From Oligoflexia bacterium (GTDB lineage: Bacteria; Bdellovibrionota; UBA1018), in assembly GCA_903858195.1 (NCBI GenBank), contig CAIOHW010000094.1:1-5615 (forward strand): 5,615 bases of DNA, in the 5' to 3' direction. The translations under genes were made by a program, and so were the position numbers. The notes beneath the pieces were generated by a model that saw nothing but the letters and a program-made list of their open reading frames with translations, ran no database searches and was not told the origin of the DNA. Of the stretch, positions 1 to 5,607 are shown piece by piece. Every line of letters begins with the position of its first letter. The stretch's first letter is position 1.

Positions 1-14
1 AGATCTGCTCATCC

Positions 15-40
15 CAACCCGAGTGACCAACCCGAGTGAC
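15..40. repeat. 13-bp perfect tandem duplication upstream of gshA
   Basis: The unit caacccgagtgac occurs twice back to back (15-27 and 28-40), immediately before the ATG at 47. Each unit contains GTG, so it creates two alternative GTG codons; the one at 23 is in the gshA frame. Because 13 is not a multiple of 3, the duplication would shift the frame of anything translated through it. That fits it being untranslated leader with the real start at 47. No function is evident. Confidence 0.85.
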
Positions 41-46
41 ACGACC

Positions 47-1372
47 ATGACCGCCCAGCGCCGAGCTCAGCAGCTTAAAAAAGAGATCGCCTCGGCGATC
101 CAAAAAAATCGACGCAAGCTCTGGGACTGGCAGAGCGAGCATGCTCGCCTCGCTCCTCCCCCCTTTTACTGCTCGGTCGACCTTCGCGACGCCGGCTACA
201 AAATCGTTCCGGTCGACAGCAACCTGTATCCGGCTGGCTTCAACAACATCTGCCCCGATGATCTGCGTGCTGCACCCGCCGCTCTGCGTTCGCAGGTGGC
301 AGCCATTGCCTCGCGCCTCGGGCGCGACCTGCCCGGCCGCATCCTCGTGCTTCCGGAGTCACACACCTCAAACCTCTACTACCTCGAAAACCTCCACTAC
401 CTGCTGCAGCTCATTCGCGAGGCGGGCTTTGAGGCCGAAGTAGGATGGTTTGGCCCGGTCCCCGAGGGCACACCTCGCGGCGATCGGGGGAGCCTCGCGC
501 TTCAGTCGGCCACCCACAAGCCGATCCACGCCCTTCCAATCGAGATCGGTCCATCGGGTGAGCTCAGTGCGGGTGGATTTGTTCCGGACTGGATTCTTCT
601 CAATAACGATTTTTCAGGCGGATACCCCACCCTGCTCGACTCGGTCAGGCAGGTCATCCTGCCCACGCACGCTCTGGGCTGGCATACTCGAAAAAAGAGC
701 ACTCATTTCGAGCATTACAACCGGCTTGCACATGAGTTTGCCGGGATCATCGGAATGGATCCGTGGACCTTCACGATCGATTCCGAAGAGGTCTCGCCCG
801 TGAATTTCGGCGAGGGCGAGGGCGTGGAGCAAGTGGCGGCTTCGGTCGATCGCATCCTCTCGCGCACGACCGAGGCTTTCGAGAGAAACAAGATCAGCCA
901 AAAGCCTTTCGTCTTCGTCAAGAACAACGCCGGCACTTACGGCATCGGGGTCATGGTCGTACGTTCGGGCGCTGAAGTGCTCGAGATGAACCGCCGCACC
1001 AAGAACAAGATGAGCGTGGGCAAGAACAAGCGCCTCATCGAGAGCGTTGTCGTACAAGAGGGCATCCCGACGGCGACCCTCGTCCAGCGGCTGGCTGCCG
1101 AGCCCGTCATCTACCTCATGGGCTGCGACCTGATCGGCGGATTCTTGCGCACCAACACCGAGCGGGGCACCGAGGACAACCTCAACTCCCAGGGCATGGT
1201 CTTCCAGAAACTCTGCATGTCCGACCTGCAGCATTTTACAAGCGAGGAGCCAGACGAGGAGCCAGCCGAGCCCACCGAAGACCCTGTTCTGGAGCTCGTT
1301 TACGGCTCCGTGGCCCGGCTTTCGGCCCTGGCCACGGGCAAGGAACTTGCCGCTCTGGGGCGCCCGGGTTAA
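47..1372 (+). CDS. gshA: Glutamate-cysteine ligase, Acidithiobacillus ferrooxidans-type (PF08886 family)
   Basis: This enzyme joins glutamate and cysteine, using ATP, to gamma-glutamylcysteine, the first step of glutathione synthesis in the cytoplasm. The reading frame is open from a GTG at 23 (449 residues). I prefer the ATG at 47 (441 residues) because the bases before it are a 13-bp tandem repeat; neither start has a clear Shine-Dalgarno. In GTG numbering, features I recognise from the family are VDSNLYPAGFNN (64-75), RILVLPESHTSN (106-117), a glycine-rich KNNAGTYGIGVMVV (300-313) that looks like a nucleotide-binding strand-loop of the ATP-grasp kind, and GGFLRTNTERGTEDN (372-386) followed by NSQGMVF. 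The length is normal for the family. An acidic, Pro/Glu-rich insert (about 407-421) lies just before the C-terminal helix. It is followed after 9 nt by a cystathionine beta-synthase, probably in one operon, coupling cysteine supply to its use. Any promoter lies outside the window. The family call is from memory of the motifs, without a database search. Confidence 0.85.
   Translation: MTAQRRAQQLKKEIASAIQKNRRKLWDWQSEHARLAPPPFYCSVDLRDAGYKIVPVDSNLYPAGFNNICPDDLRAAPAALRSQVAAIASRLGRDLPGRILVLPESHTSNLYYLENLHYLLQLIREAGFEAEVGWFGPVPEGTPRGDRGSLALQSATHKPIHALPIEIGPSGELSAGGFVPDWILLNNDFSGGYPTLLDSVRQVILPTHALGWHTRKKSTHFEHYNRLAHEFAGIIGMDPWTFTIDSEEVSPVNFGEGEGVEQVAASVDRILSRTTEAFERNKISQKPFVFVKNNAGTYGIGVMVVRSGAEVLEMNRRTKNKMSVGKNKRLIESVVVQEGIPTATLVQRLAAEPVIYLMGCDLIGGFLRTNTERGTEDNLNSQGMVFQKLCMSDLQHFTSEEPDEEPAEPTEDPVLELVYGSVARLSALATGKELAALGRPG
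1243..1266. repeat. 12-bp tandem repeat encoding Pro/Glu-rich linker in gshA
   Basis: Two near-identical 12-bp units, cgaggagccag plus a or c (1243-1254 and 1255-1266), are followed by a decayed partial third. They encode the EEPDEEPAEP stretch of the ligase. The unit is a multiple of 3, so copy-number change would keep the frame and only lengthen an acidic, probably disordered linker. Confidence 0.7.
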
Positions 1373-1381
1373 GCCTCGGGC

Positions 1382-2383
1382 ATGACTGAAAGAAAGCTCT
1401 ACTCCAACGTCCTTGAGACCATTGGCAACACCCCGATTGTGCGCATCAATCGGGTGGGTCGCGAGATCCTCGAAAAGAGCGGCGCAAACCTCTACGCCAA
1501 GCTTGAGTTCTTCAATCCGGGCGGCTCCATCAAGGATCGCATCGGCTGGTACCTGATCGAGGACGCCGAGCGCCGGGGAGTGATCCAGCCCGGCGGTACG
1601 ATTGTCGAGTGTACGAGCGGCAACACGGGAATCGGGCTTGCCATGGCCTGCATCATGAAAGGCTATAAGGCCGTCTTTGTGATGCCCGACAAGATGTCGA
1701 AAGAAAAAGTCGACACCATGAAGGCCTTTGGTGCTGAGGTGGTCATCACTCCCACCAATGTCGATGCCGACGACCCCAGAAGCTACTACTCGGTCGCGCG
1801 CCGGATTGCGCAGGAGACTCCGAACTCCGTCCACCTCAACCAGTACGACAACCTGTCCAACCGCGAGTGCCACTACAAGTACACAGGCCCGGAGGTGCTT
1901 GGCCAGATGCCCGAGATTGATGTTTTTGTGGGCGGCATGGGCACCGGGGGCACGGTTTGCGGCACCGGCAAGTACCTCAAGGAAAAGAAGCCCGGAGTGC
2001 AGGTCGTTGCCGTCGATCCCGTAGGCTCGATCGTCTACGACACCTACAAGCACGGCAAAGCGATTGCCAAGCCCAAGACCTACAAGATCGAGGGCATCGG
2101 CGAAGACTTCATTCCCAAGAACTATGACTTCTCGGTCATCGACGACATGGTGCAGGTCGACGACAAAGAGAGCTTTTTGATGACTCGCGAGATCCTTCAA
2201 AAAGAAGGCATCTACTGTGGCATCTCGTGCGGCTCTGCCATGGTCGGGGCGCTTCGCTGGATCGAGTCGCAGGGATCGAAGCTTCGCGGCAAGAACGTGC
2301 TCGTCGTGCTGCCCGATAGCGGCAACCGCTACCTCTCAAAGGCCTTCAACGACGACTGGATGAAAGCTGCGGGGTTTATTTGA
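1382..2383 (+). CDS. cbs: Cystathionine beta-synthase, catalytic core only (PLP fold-type II)
   Basis: It is predicted to condense serine (or an activated serine) with homocysteine to cystathionine, the first step of reverse transsulfuration. Of 333 residues, the order is TIGNTPIV (13-20), the PLP lysine K51 in GGSIKDR, TSGNTGIG (78-85) for the substrate carboxylate, the phosphate loop GTGGT (187-191), EGIGEDFIP (237-245), CGISCGSAM (279-287) and LPDSGNRY (310-317). The EGIG-DFIP and MPDKMSKEKVD stretches resemble human cystathionine beta-synthase more than CysK, which is why I prefer this over cysteine synthase. No heme domain and no C-terminal CBS-pair regulatory domain are present, so AdoMet regulation is not expected. 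The ATG lies 9 nt after the gshA stop with only a weak ribosome site, suggesting translational coupling. The next gene begins at or within 6 nt of its stop. A diverged, rearranged second copy lies at 3807-4674. O-acetylserine sulfhydrylase activity cannot be excluded. Confidence 0.85.
   Translation: MTERKLYSNVLETIGNTPIVRINRVGREILEKSGANLYAKLEFFNPGGSIKDRIGWYLIEDAERRGVIQPGGTIVECTSGNTGIGLAMACIMKGYKAVFVMPDKMSKEKVDTMKAFGAEVVITPTNVDADDPRSYYSVARRIAQETPNSVHLNQYDNLSNRECHYKYTGPEVLGQMPEIDVFVGGMGTGGTVCGTGKYLKEKKPGVQVVAVDPVGSIVYDTYKHGKAIAKPKTYKIEGIGEDFIPKNYDFSVIDDMVQVDDKESFLMTREILQKEGIYCGISCGSAMVGALRWIESQGSKLRGKNVLVVLPDSGNRYLSKAFNDDWMKAAGFI
1516..2383 (+). repeat. Copy 1 of an 868-bp direct repeat (cystathionine beta-synthase residues 46-333)
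   Basis: This segment aligns without gaps to 3807-4674 (constant offset 2291). By hand I count about 108 mismatches in 867 bases, mostly silent third positions, and 14 amino-acid changes in 288. Two long identical runs lie in the 5' part: 56 bp from 1538 and 65 bp further on, ending near 1731. Flanking sequence on both sides is unrelated between copies. Confidence 0.95.
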
Positions 2384-2835
2384 GTTCGATGGGTTCCCGC
2401 AAATTCTGGCAGGACGGCATTCGCTTCGAGTGCCAGGGAAGCGGCAAGTGCTGTGTCAGCCACGGCGGTGCGGGACAGGTTCACGGGCATGTGTACCTGA
2501 CGCTGGAAGACCGCAGGCGCCTGGCCAACCGCCTCGGAGTCGCCACGGCCACCTTCACCCGTCGCTACTGCGATAAGACCGATGGGTACTTTCATCTCAA
2601 GTCGATTCGCGGTCCCTGTGAGTTTCTTGCAGGAAAGTCCTGCTCGGTTTACGAAGCGAGACCCGCGCAGTGCCGCACCTGGCCCTTTTGGCCCGAGAAC
2701 ATGAATGCTCGAAGCTGGAACTCGGCCGTGAAGTCGTTTTGCCCAGGCGTAGGCAAAGGCAAGCTTTACTCGGCCTCTGAGATCGAAGCGCAGCTTGCGA
2801 TGGATCCGGTGAATCCGTATCGGGGATCGGTCTAG
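2380..2835 (+). CDS. YkgJ-family cysteine-cluster protein (putative zinc/iron-binding)
   Basis: This small cytoplasmic protein has eight cysteines. Numbered from the TTG start they are C18, C24 and C25 (in GSGKCC), C64, C80, C88 (in CSVYEARPAQC), C98 (in CRTWPF) and C121. The CxxxxxCC, later CxVYxxRPxxCRxWPF and a final Cys are the signature of the CxxCxxCC/YkgJ family (PF03692), thought to bind zinc or an iron-sulfur cluster; its biochemical role is not established. Two starts are possible: TTG at 2380, which overlaps the upstream stop as TTGA, or ATG at 2389 (148 residues), 5 nt after that stop. There is no strong ribosome site, so coupling to the upstream synthase is likely. It ends at 2835 in a CTAG shared with the convergent gene. 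A link to sulfur or thiol metabolism is suggested only by position. Confidence 0.8.
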   Translation: MSSMGSRKFWQDGIRFECQGSGKCCVSHGGAGQVHGHVYLTLEDRRRLANRLGVATATFTRRYCDKTDGYFHLKSIRGPCEFLAGKSCSVYEARPAQCRTWPFWPENMNARSWNSAVKSFCPGVGKGKLYSASEIEAQLAMDPVNPYRGSV

Positions 2836-3620
2836 TTCAACTCAAGCGACCCGGGGCCACTCCAGCGTAGACGGGCAAACACCGTGAATCCGCGATTGTA
2901 GGTGCTCGACTCGTAGAAGCCAGCCCCACCCATGAGCGACCACTCCGGGCGAAGAATGTGGTCCACGAAAACCGCATCCTGACGATTGGATGAACCTGCT
3001 CCGAGCATCTGTGAGGCCTGATGCAGGAATCCCCCGCTCCAACGGTCATTCAATCGAAGCCCCGCAACCCAGACCTGCTCGCGCCTCAGGTCACCCCGTC
3101 TGCCCCCTGCCCCGTCTCCGCCGATGAGGGCACTTTGCTCGTCGACAAACGCAGCATCGGCATCCCGGGGCACAAGCTGCTCGAAAGTCACCACCGCCAT
3201 GCCAAATCCAGAGCCTGCGCCGAGCACGGCGCGGGCTCGGGCAAAGGTGCCGGTGATCAGCCCCCGGCAACTCAGGCCCTCGCAATCCACCGTCGCAAAA
3301 TGCTCGATGAGCCTGAGGCGCGTGGTGGCACCCAGATCAAAGGCAAGCGGTGCCCAGGGCGAGAGGGTCAATGTGGCATCGCCGCGGTTGACCACGCCTG
3401 AGCCGGCGTATCGGGCTGAAGCGCGAAGGTAACCGTATTTGAAATCCCCCGCCTTCTCGCGGCTTCCCCAGAGCAGGACATTGTAGCCTGCCTCGGCAAA
3501 TGCGGCCGTGCCAAAGGGCACGGAGCGGATCGCAGCTCCTGCCGCGAAGTCAGGATGGCTGCCCCACGCGAGCATCGGGGTCAATAAGATCAGCAGCAAG
3601 AATCTGGACTTGAATGTCAT
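2832..3620 (-). CDS. Exported, probably outer-membrane beta-barrel-like protein of unknown function
   Basis: A 262-residue protein starts with a typical Sec signal peptide: basic residues K4 and R6, a hydrophobic run from F7 to W19, and likely cleavage after G20 (AWG/S). The rest has no hydrophobic helix. It is rich in short alternating stretches with Tyr/Trp/Phe and Gly, such as KYGYLRASARYAG, LAFDLGATTRLRL, VWVAGLRLNDRW and FTVFARLRW, which is the look of amphipathic strands of a small outer-membrane barrel. A close Cys pair (C113, C118) might form a periplasmic or loop disulfide. The C-terminus is Asn, not the aromatic residue common in barrels, which weakens the case. The ATG at 3620 is preceded by GGAAGG (complement of 3633-3638), 12 nt away, somewhat long. 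Codons end mostly in G or C on this strand. It is convergent and stop-overlapping with the Cys-cluster gene and divergent from the fusion gene. I do not recognise the family. Confidence 0.7.
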   Translation of the reverse strand: MTFKSRFLLLILLTPMLAWGSHPDFAAGAAIRSVPFGTAAFAEAGYNVLLWGSREKAGDFKYGYLRASARYAGSGVVNRGDATLTLSPWAPLAFDLGATTRLRLIEHFATVDCEGLSCRGLITGTFARARAVLGAGSGFGMAVVTFEQLVPRDADAAFVDEQSALIGGDGAGGRRGDLRREQVWVAGLRLNDRWSGGFLHQASQMLGAGSSNRQDAVFVDHILRPEWSLMGGAGFYESSTYNRGFTVFARLRWSGPGSLELN

Positions 3621-3664
3621 CGGGGTGGGTTGCCTTCCGGATCTCCCATTCTAGACCGGTTGGC

Positions 3665-3670
3665 AGGAGA
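3665..3670 (+). promoter_or_regulatory. Shine-Dalgarno AGGAGA of the fusion gene
   Basis: AGGAGA lies 8 nt before the ATG at 3679. It is the best ribosome site in the window and fixes the start of the fused frame at the gamma-synthase/lyase N-terminus, not at an internal synthase codon. The 58-bp gap to the divergent gene must hold both promoters; I see no convincing -35/-10 pair. Confidence 0.75.
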
Positions 3671-3678
3671 AATCGACC

Positions 3679-3813
3679 ATGGGCACTCAAGACTGGCAGA
3701 AGACAGGTTTCGGAACGCGCGCCATCCACGCAGGACAGGAGCCCGACCCGCAGACCGGTGCGGTCATGACTCCCATCTACCAGACGAGCACCTACGCGCA
3801 GGCAAGTCCGGGC
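3679..3813 (+). pseudogene. 5' fragment of a cystathionine gamma-synthase/gamma-lyase gene
   Basis: These 45 codons match the conserved start of the MetB/MetC family. The next expected elements (the YEYSR-NPT region, PLP-phosphate loop and PLP lysine) are absent because the sequence switches to synthase at 3807-3818. The fragment has no premature stop and a good ribosome site, so the gamma-enzyme gene was probably intact until a recent event, or still is in the true genome if the junction is artificial. Confidence 0.8.
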
Positions 3814-4674
3814 GGCTCGATCAAGGACCGCATCGGCTGGTACCTGATCGAGGACGCCGAGCGCCGGGGAGTGATCCAGCCCGGAGGCAGGATCGTCGAG
3901 TGTACGAGTGGTAACACAGGCATTGGCCTTGCCATGGCTTGCATCATGAAAGGCTACAAGGCCGTCTTTGTGATGCCCGACAAGATGTCGAAAGAAAAAG
4001 TCGACACCATGAAGGCCTTTGGCGCCGAAGTCGTCATCGCTCCCACGAATGTCGATGCCGATGACCCCCGGAGCTATTACTCGGTTGCGCGCAGGATCGC
4101 TCAAGAGACTCCCAACTCCGTCCACCTTAATCAGTACGACAACCTGGCTAACCGCGAGTGCCACTACAAATACACGGGGCCCGAGATTTTTAAGCAGATG
4201 CCTGAGATCGATGTCTTTGTGGGCGGCATGGGTACAGGCGGCACGATCTGCGGCACTGGCAAATACCTCAAAGAAAAGAAGCCTGGCGTGCAGATCGTTG
4301 CAGTCGATCCTGTCGGATCGATTGTTTACGACACGTTCAAACACGGGAAAGCGATCGCCAAGCCCAAGACTTATAAGATCGAAGGCATTGGCGAGGACTT
4401 CATTCCCAAGAACTATGACTTCTCACTCATCGACGACATGGTTCAGGTCGAGGACAAAGAGAGCTTTTTAATGACTCGAGAGATCCTTCAAAAAGAAGGC
4501 ATCTACTGCGGCATTTCTTGTGGCTCAGCCATGGTAGGAGCGCTTCGCTGGATCGAATCGCAGGGCGAAAAAGTTCGCGGAAAAAATGTTCTCGTAGTTT
4601 TGCCCGATAGCGGCAACCGCTACCTCTCCAAAGCCTTTAATGACGACTGGATGAAGGCTGCCGGGTTTGTTTGA
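3679..4674 (+). CDS. Chimeric transsulfuration gene: cystathionine gamma-synthase/lyase N-terminus fused to cystathionine beta-synthase core
   Basis: Of 331 residues, 1 to about 45 (FGTRAIHAGQ at 11-20, TGAVMTPIYQTSTYAQ at 26-41, then PG) are the hallmark N-terminus of Cys/Met-metabolism PLP enzymes (MetB/MetC family, PF01053, fold-type I). From P44 onward the protein is 95% identical to residues 46-333 of the upstream beta-synthase (fold-type II). The fusion is in frame at a shared PGG. It keeps the PLP lysine (K49 in SIKDR), TSGNTG (76-81), GTGGT (185-189) and EGIG (235-238). It lacks the first 45 residues of the synthase, including TIGNTPIV, which help shape the core and active site, and it lacks everything catalytic from the gamma-enzyme. 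Activity is therefore doubtful, although the synthase part shows mostly silent divergence and no stop. It may be a real fusion, a deletion or duplication scar, or a cloning, amplification or assembly chimera. It has its own ribosome site and no downstream partner on this strand. Confidence 0.8.
   Translation: MGTQDWQKTGFGTRAIHAGQEPDPQTGAVMTPIYQTSTYAQASPGGSIKDRIGWYLIEDAERRGVIQPGGRIVECTSGNTGIGLAMACIMKGYKAVFVMPDKMSKEKVDTMKAFGAEVVIAPTNVDADDPRSYYSVARRIAQETPNSVHLNQYDNLANRECHYKYTGPEIFKQMPEIDVFVGGMGTGGTICGTGKYLKEKKPGVQIVAVDPVGSIVYDTFKHGKAIAKPKTYKIEGIGEDFIPKNYDFSLIDDMVQVEDKESFLMTREILQKEGIYCGISCGSAMVGALRWIESQGEKVRGKNVLVVLPDSGNRYLSKAFNDDWMKAAGFV
3807..4674 (+). repeat. Copy 2 of the 868-bp direct repeat (cystathionine beta-synthase core)
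   Basis: This pairs with 1516-2383 in the same orientation. The first 221 bases from 3808 carry about 14 mismatches; the remaining 646 carry about 94. In that later part most third-position differences are G/C in copy 1 and A/T in copy 2. The left edge is the shared tccgggcggctc, and the right edge is the stop codon itself. Confidence 0.95.
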
Positions 4675-4678
4675 TTGA

Positions 4679-4690
4679 TTGAGATCTCAA
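4679..4690. repeat. 12-bp perfect palindrome just after the fusion gene
   Basis: TTGAGATCTCAA reads the same on both strands and sits 4 nt after the stop at 4674. It is followed by AAAGGG with no T-run, so it is a poor candidate for an intrinsic terminator. It contains AGATCT, the hexamer that also begins the window. It marks roughly where base composition changes. Confidence 0.7.
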
Positions 4691-4728
4691 AGGGAATCGG
4701 TCCAAGCCCATGAAATATGAGGGCACAA

Positions 4729-5607
4729 TTACCGATCCACCTCAATCATTGAGTTCTCATTCACTTCGTCGGGGCCACGATCCGAGGAACTGGGACCTGG
4801 CCGGAAAACACACTTTGCCTGGTAGGTGATCGACAATGTGTCCTTGAGGTTGTCCATTTTGGGCAATTCAGGGGCTGTCTCACCAACGATAATACCAGCT
4901 GCCTCATCAGCCACAGAAGAATAATGCTGCTTCGCACCCAGCTTAAAGATCCCCTCAAGCAGAGCTAGACCCAACCTCCGCGTCAGTGACTCGGCTCTAA
5001 AGATTCGGCACATTTTACTCACTGAAGTTGAAATGGTACCGCAACCAGGCGAACTAATATCAACCACAGCTGCGGCATGTGCCGTAGCCAGGGTGGCGCC
5101 CACCATGTAGGCATGATGTGTGGCGAACACTACACCTGGACCCTCAGGAACATTGGCATCCAAAACCTCCCTACACTTCAAGTCTGAGAGAGAGGCCCTC
5201 AAATTCATAGATTGCCCATCGTGCCAACACTGAGTCTCTCCCTTTCCTTTCAGAAAATGATAGCCTGGATCCGCTTGCCCCGAGTATAGGGGATGAAGGG
5301 GATGGTCACCCGAACTCTTTTCCTCCAACTCGATTGGTAGACTGGAATCAGCCAGCTGACATGAGTCCGAGATGGCTCGAATTGGAAAGCCACTGCCTGA
5401 TCCTTGGCTCATTGCCCGAGGCTCACCGATAGGCCCATCGATCTGGGGGCTCATTAAGTAGAGCGGGTTCGGAATCCCCCCTTTCCCGTAGATTGGCCCC
5501 ATTCTCCGCAGATCCTCAACACACTGAGCCGACCCCTTACACGCGAATTTCGGGCGGAGCCAGATGGCACTTGAACGCTCGTTCATTCGACGGAGAACTG
5601 AACCCAA
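4729..5607 (-). CDS. Unrecognised protein, start unresolved, possibly partial at the window edge
   Basis: An open frame of 292 codons from a TTG at 5607 (an ATG is at 5586) ends at a TAA at 4731-4729. The frame has no stop upstream to the window edge, so the true start may lie outside. A run this long without stops at about 52% G+C is unlikely by chance, but third positions are less G/C-biased than in the other genes and no ribosome site is visible at either start. No signal peptide or clear membrane span is seen. The N-terminal half is Ser/Gly/Pro-rich and looks poorly ordered. The middle has a small-residue stretch (VVFATHHAYMVGATLATAHA) that faintly recalls the catalytic-serine region of subtilases, but Thr occupies the serine position. 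Further on, AAGIIVGE faintly recalls ketoacyl synthases. Neither resemblance is enough for an assignment. It converges on the fusion gene with a 54-nt gap. Confidence 0.4.
   Translation of the reverse strand: MGSVLRRMNERSSAIWLRPKFACKGSAQCVEDLRRMGPIYGKGGIPNPLYLMSPQIDGPIGEPRAMSQGSGSGFPIRAISDSCQLADSSLPIELEEKSSGDHPLHPLYSGQADPGYHFLKGKGETQCWHDGQSMNLRASLSDLKCREVLDANVPEGPGVVFATHHAYMVGATLATAHAAAVVDISSPGCGTISTSVSKMCRIFRAESLTRRLGLALLEGIFKLGAKQHYSSVADEAAGIIVGETAPELPKMDNLKDTLSITYQAKCVFRPGPSSSDRGPDEVNENSMIEVDR
4741..4753. repeat. Short inverted repeat near the 3' end of the leftward frame
   Basis: CTCAAT and ATTGAG flank a single base, inside the last codons of the leftward frame. The arms are short and the loop too small for a hairpin terminator. 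It shares the ATTGAG word with 4678-4683 and with the last bases of the window. It may be coincidence. Confidence 0.4.

Noticed and set aside
614..2200. Leftward open frame of 528 codons antisense to gshA and the first synthase
   Set aside because: It mirrors two confidently identified genes and owes its length to their G/C-rich codon usage. The similar antisense frame at 3550-4344 exists only because the synthase sequence is repeated. Neither resembles a known protein.
3021..3401. Rightward open frame of 126 codons opposite the exported-protein gene
   Set aside because: The opposite strand has a signal peptide, strand-like pattern and sensible start and stop. This frame is a low-complexity shadow with no motif.
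3621..3678. Possible promoter TTGCCT at 3630-3635 for the fusion gene
   Set aside because: No acceptable -10 box lies 16-18 bases downstream, so the match to a -35 element is not meaningful.
4675..4728. Intrinsic terminator after the fusion gene
   Set aside because: The palindrome at 4679-4690 is A/T-rich, has no loop and no following T-run.
4729..5607. Assignment of the leftward frame as a subtilase or a ketoacyl synthase
   Set aside because: The resemblance is limited to short small-residue stretches. The catalytic serine is not in place for the first, and no active-site cysteine motif follows for the second.
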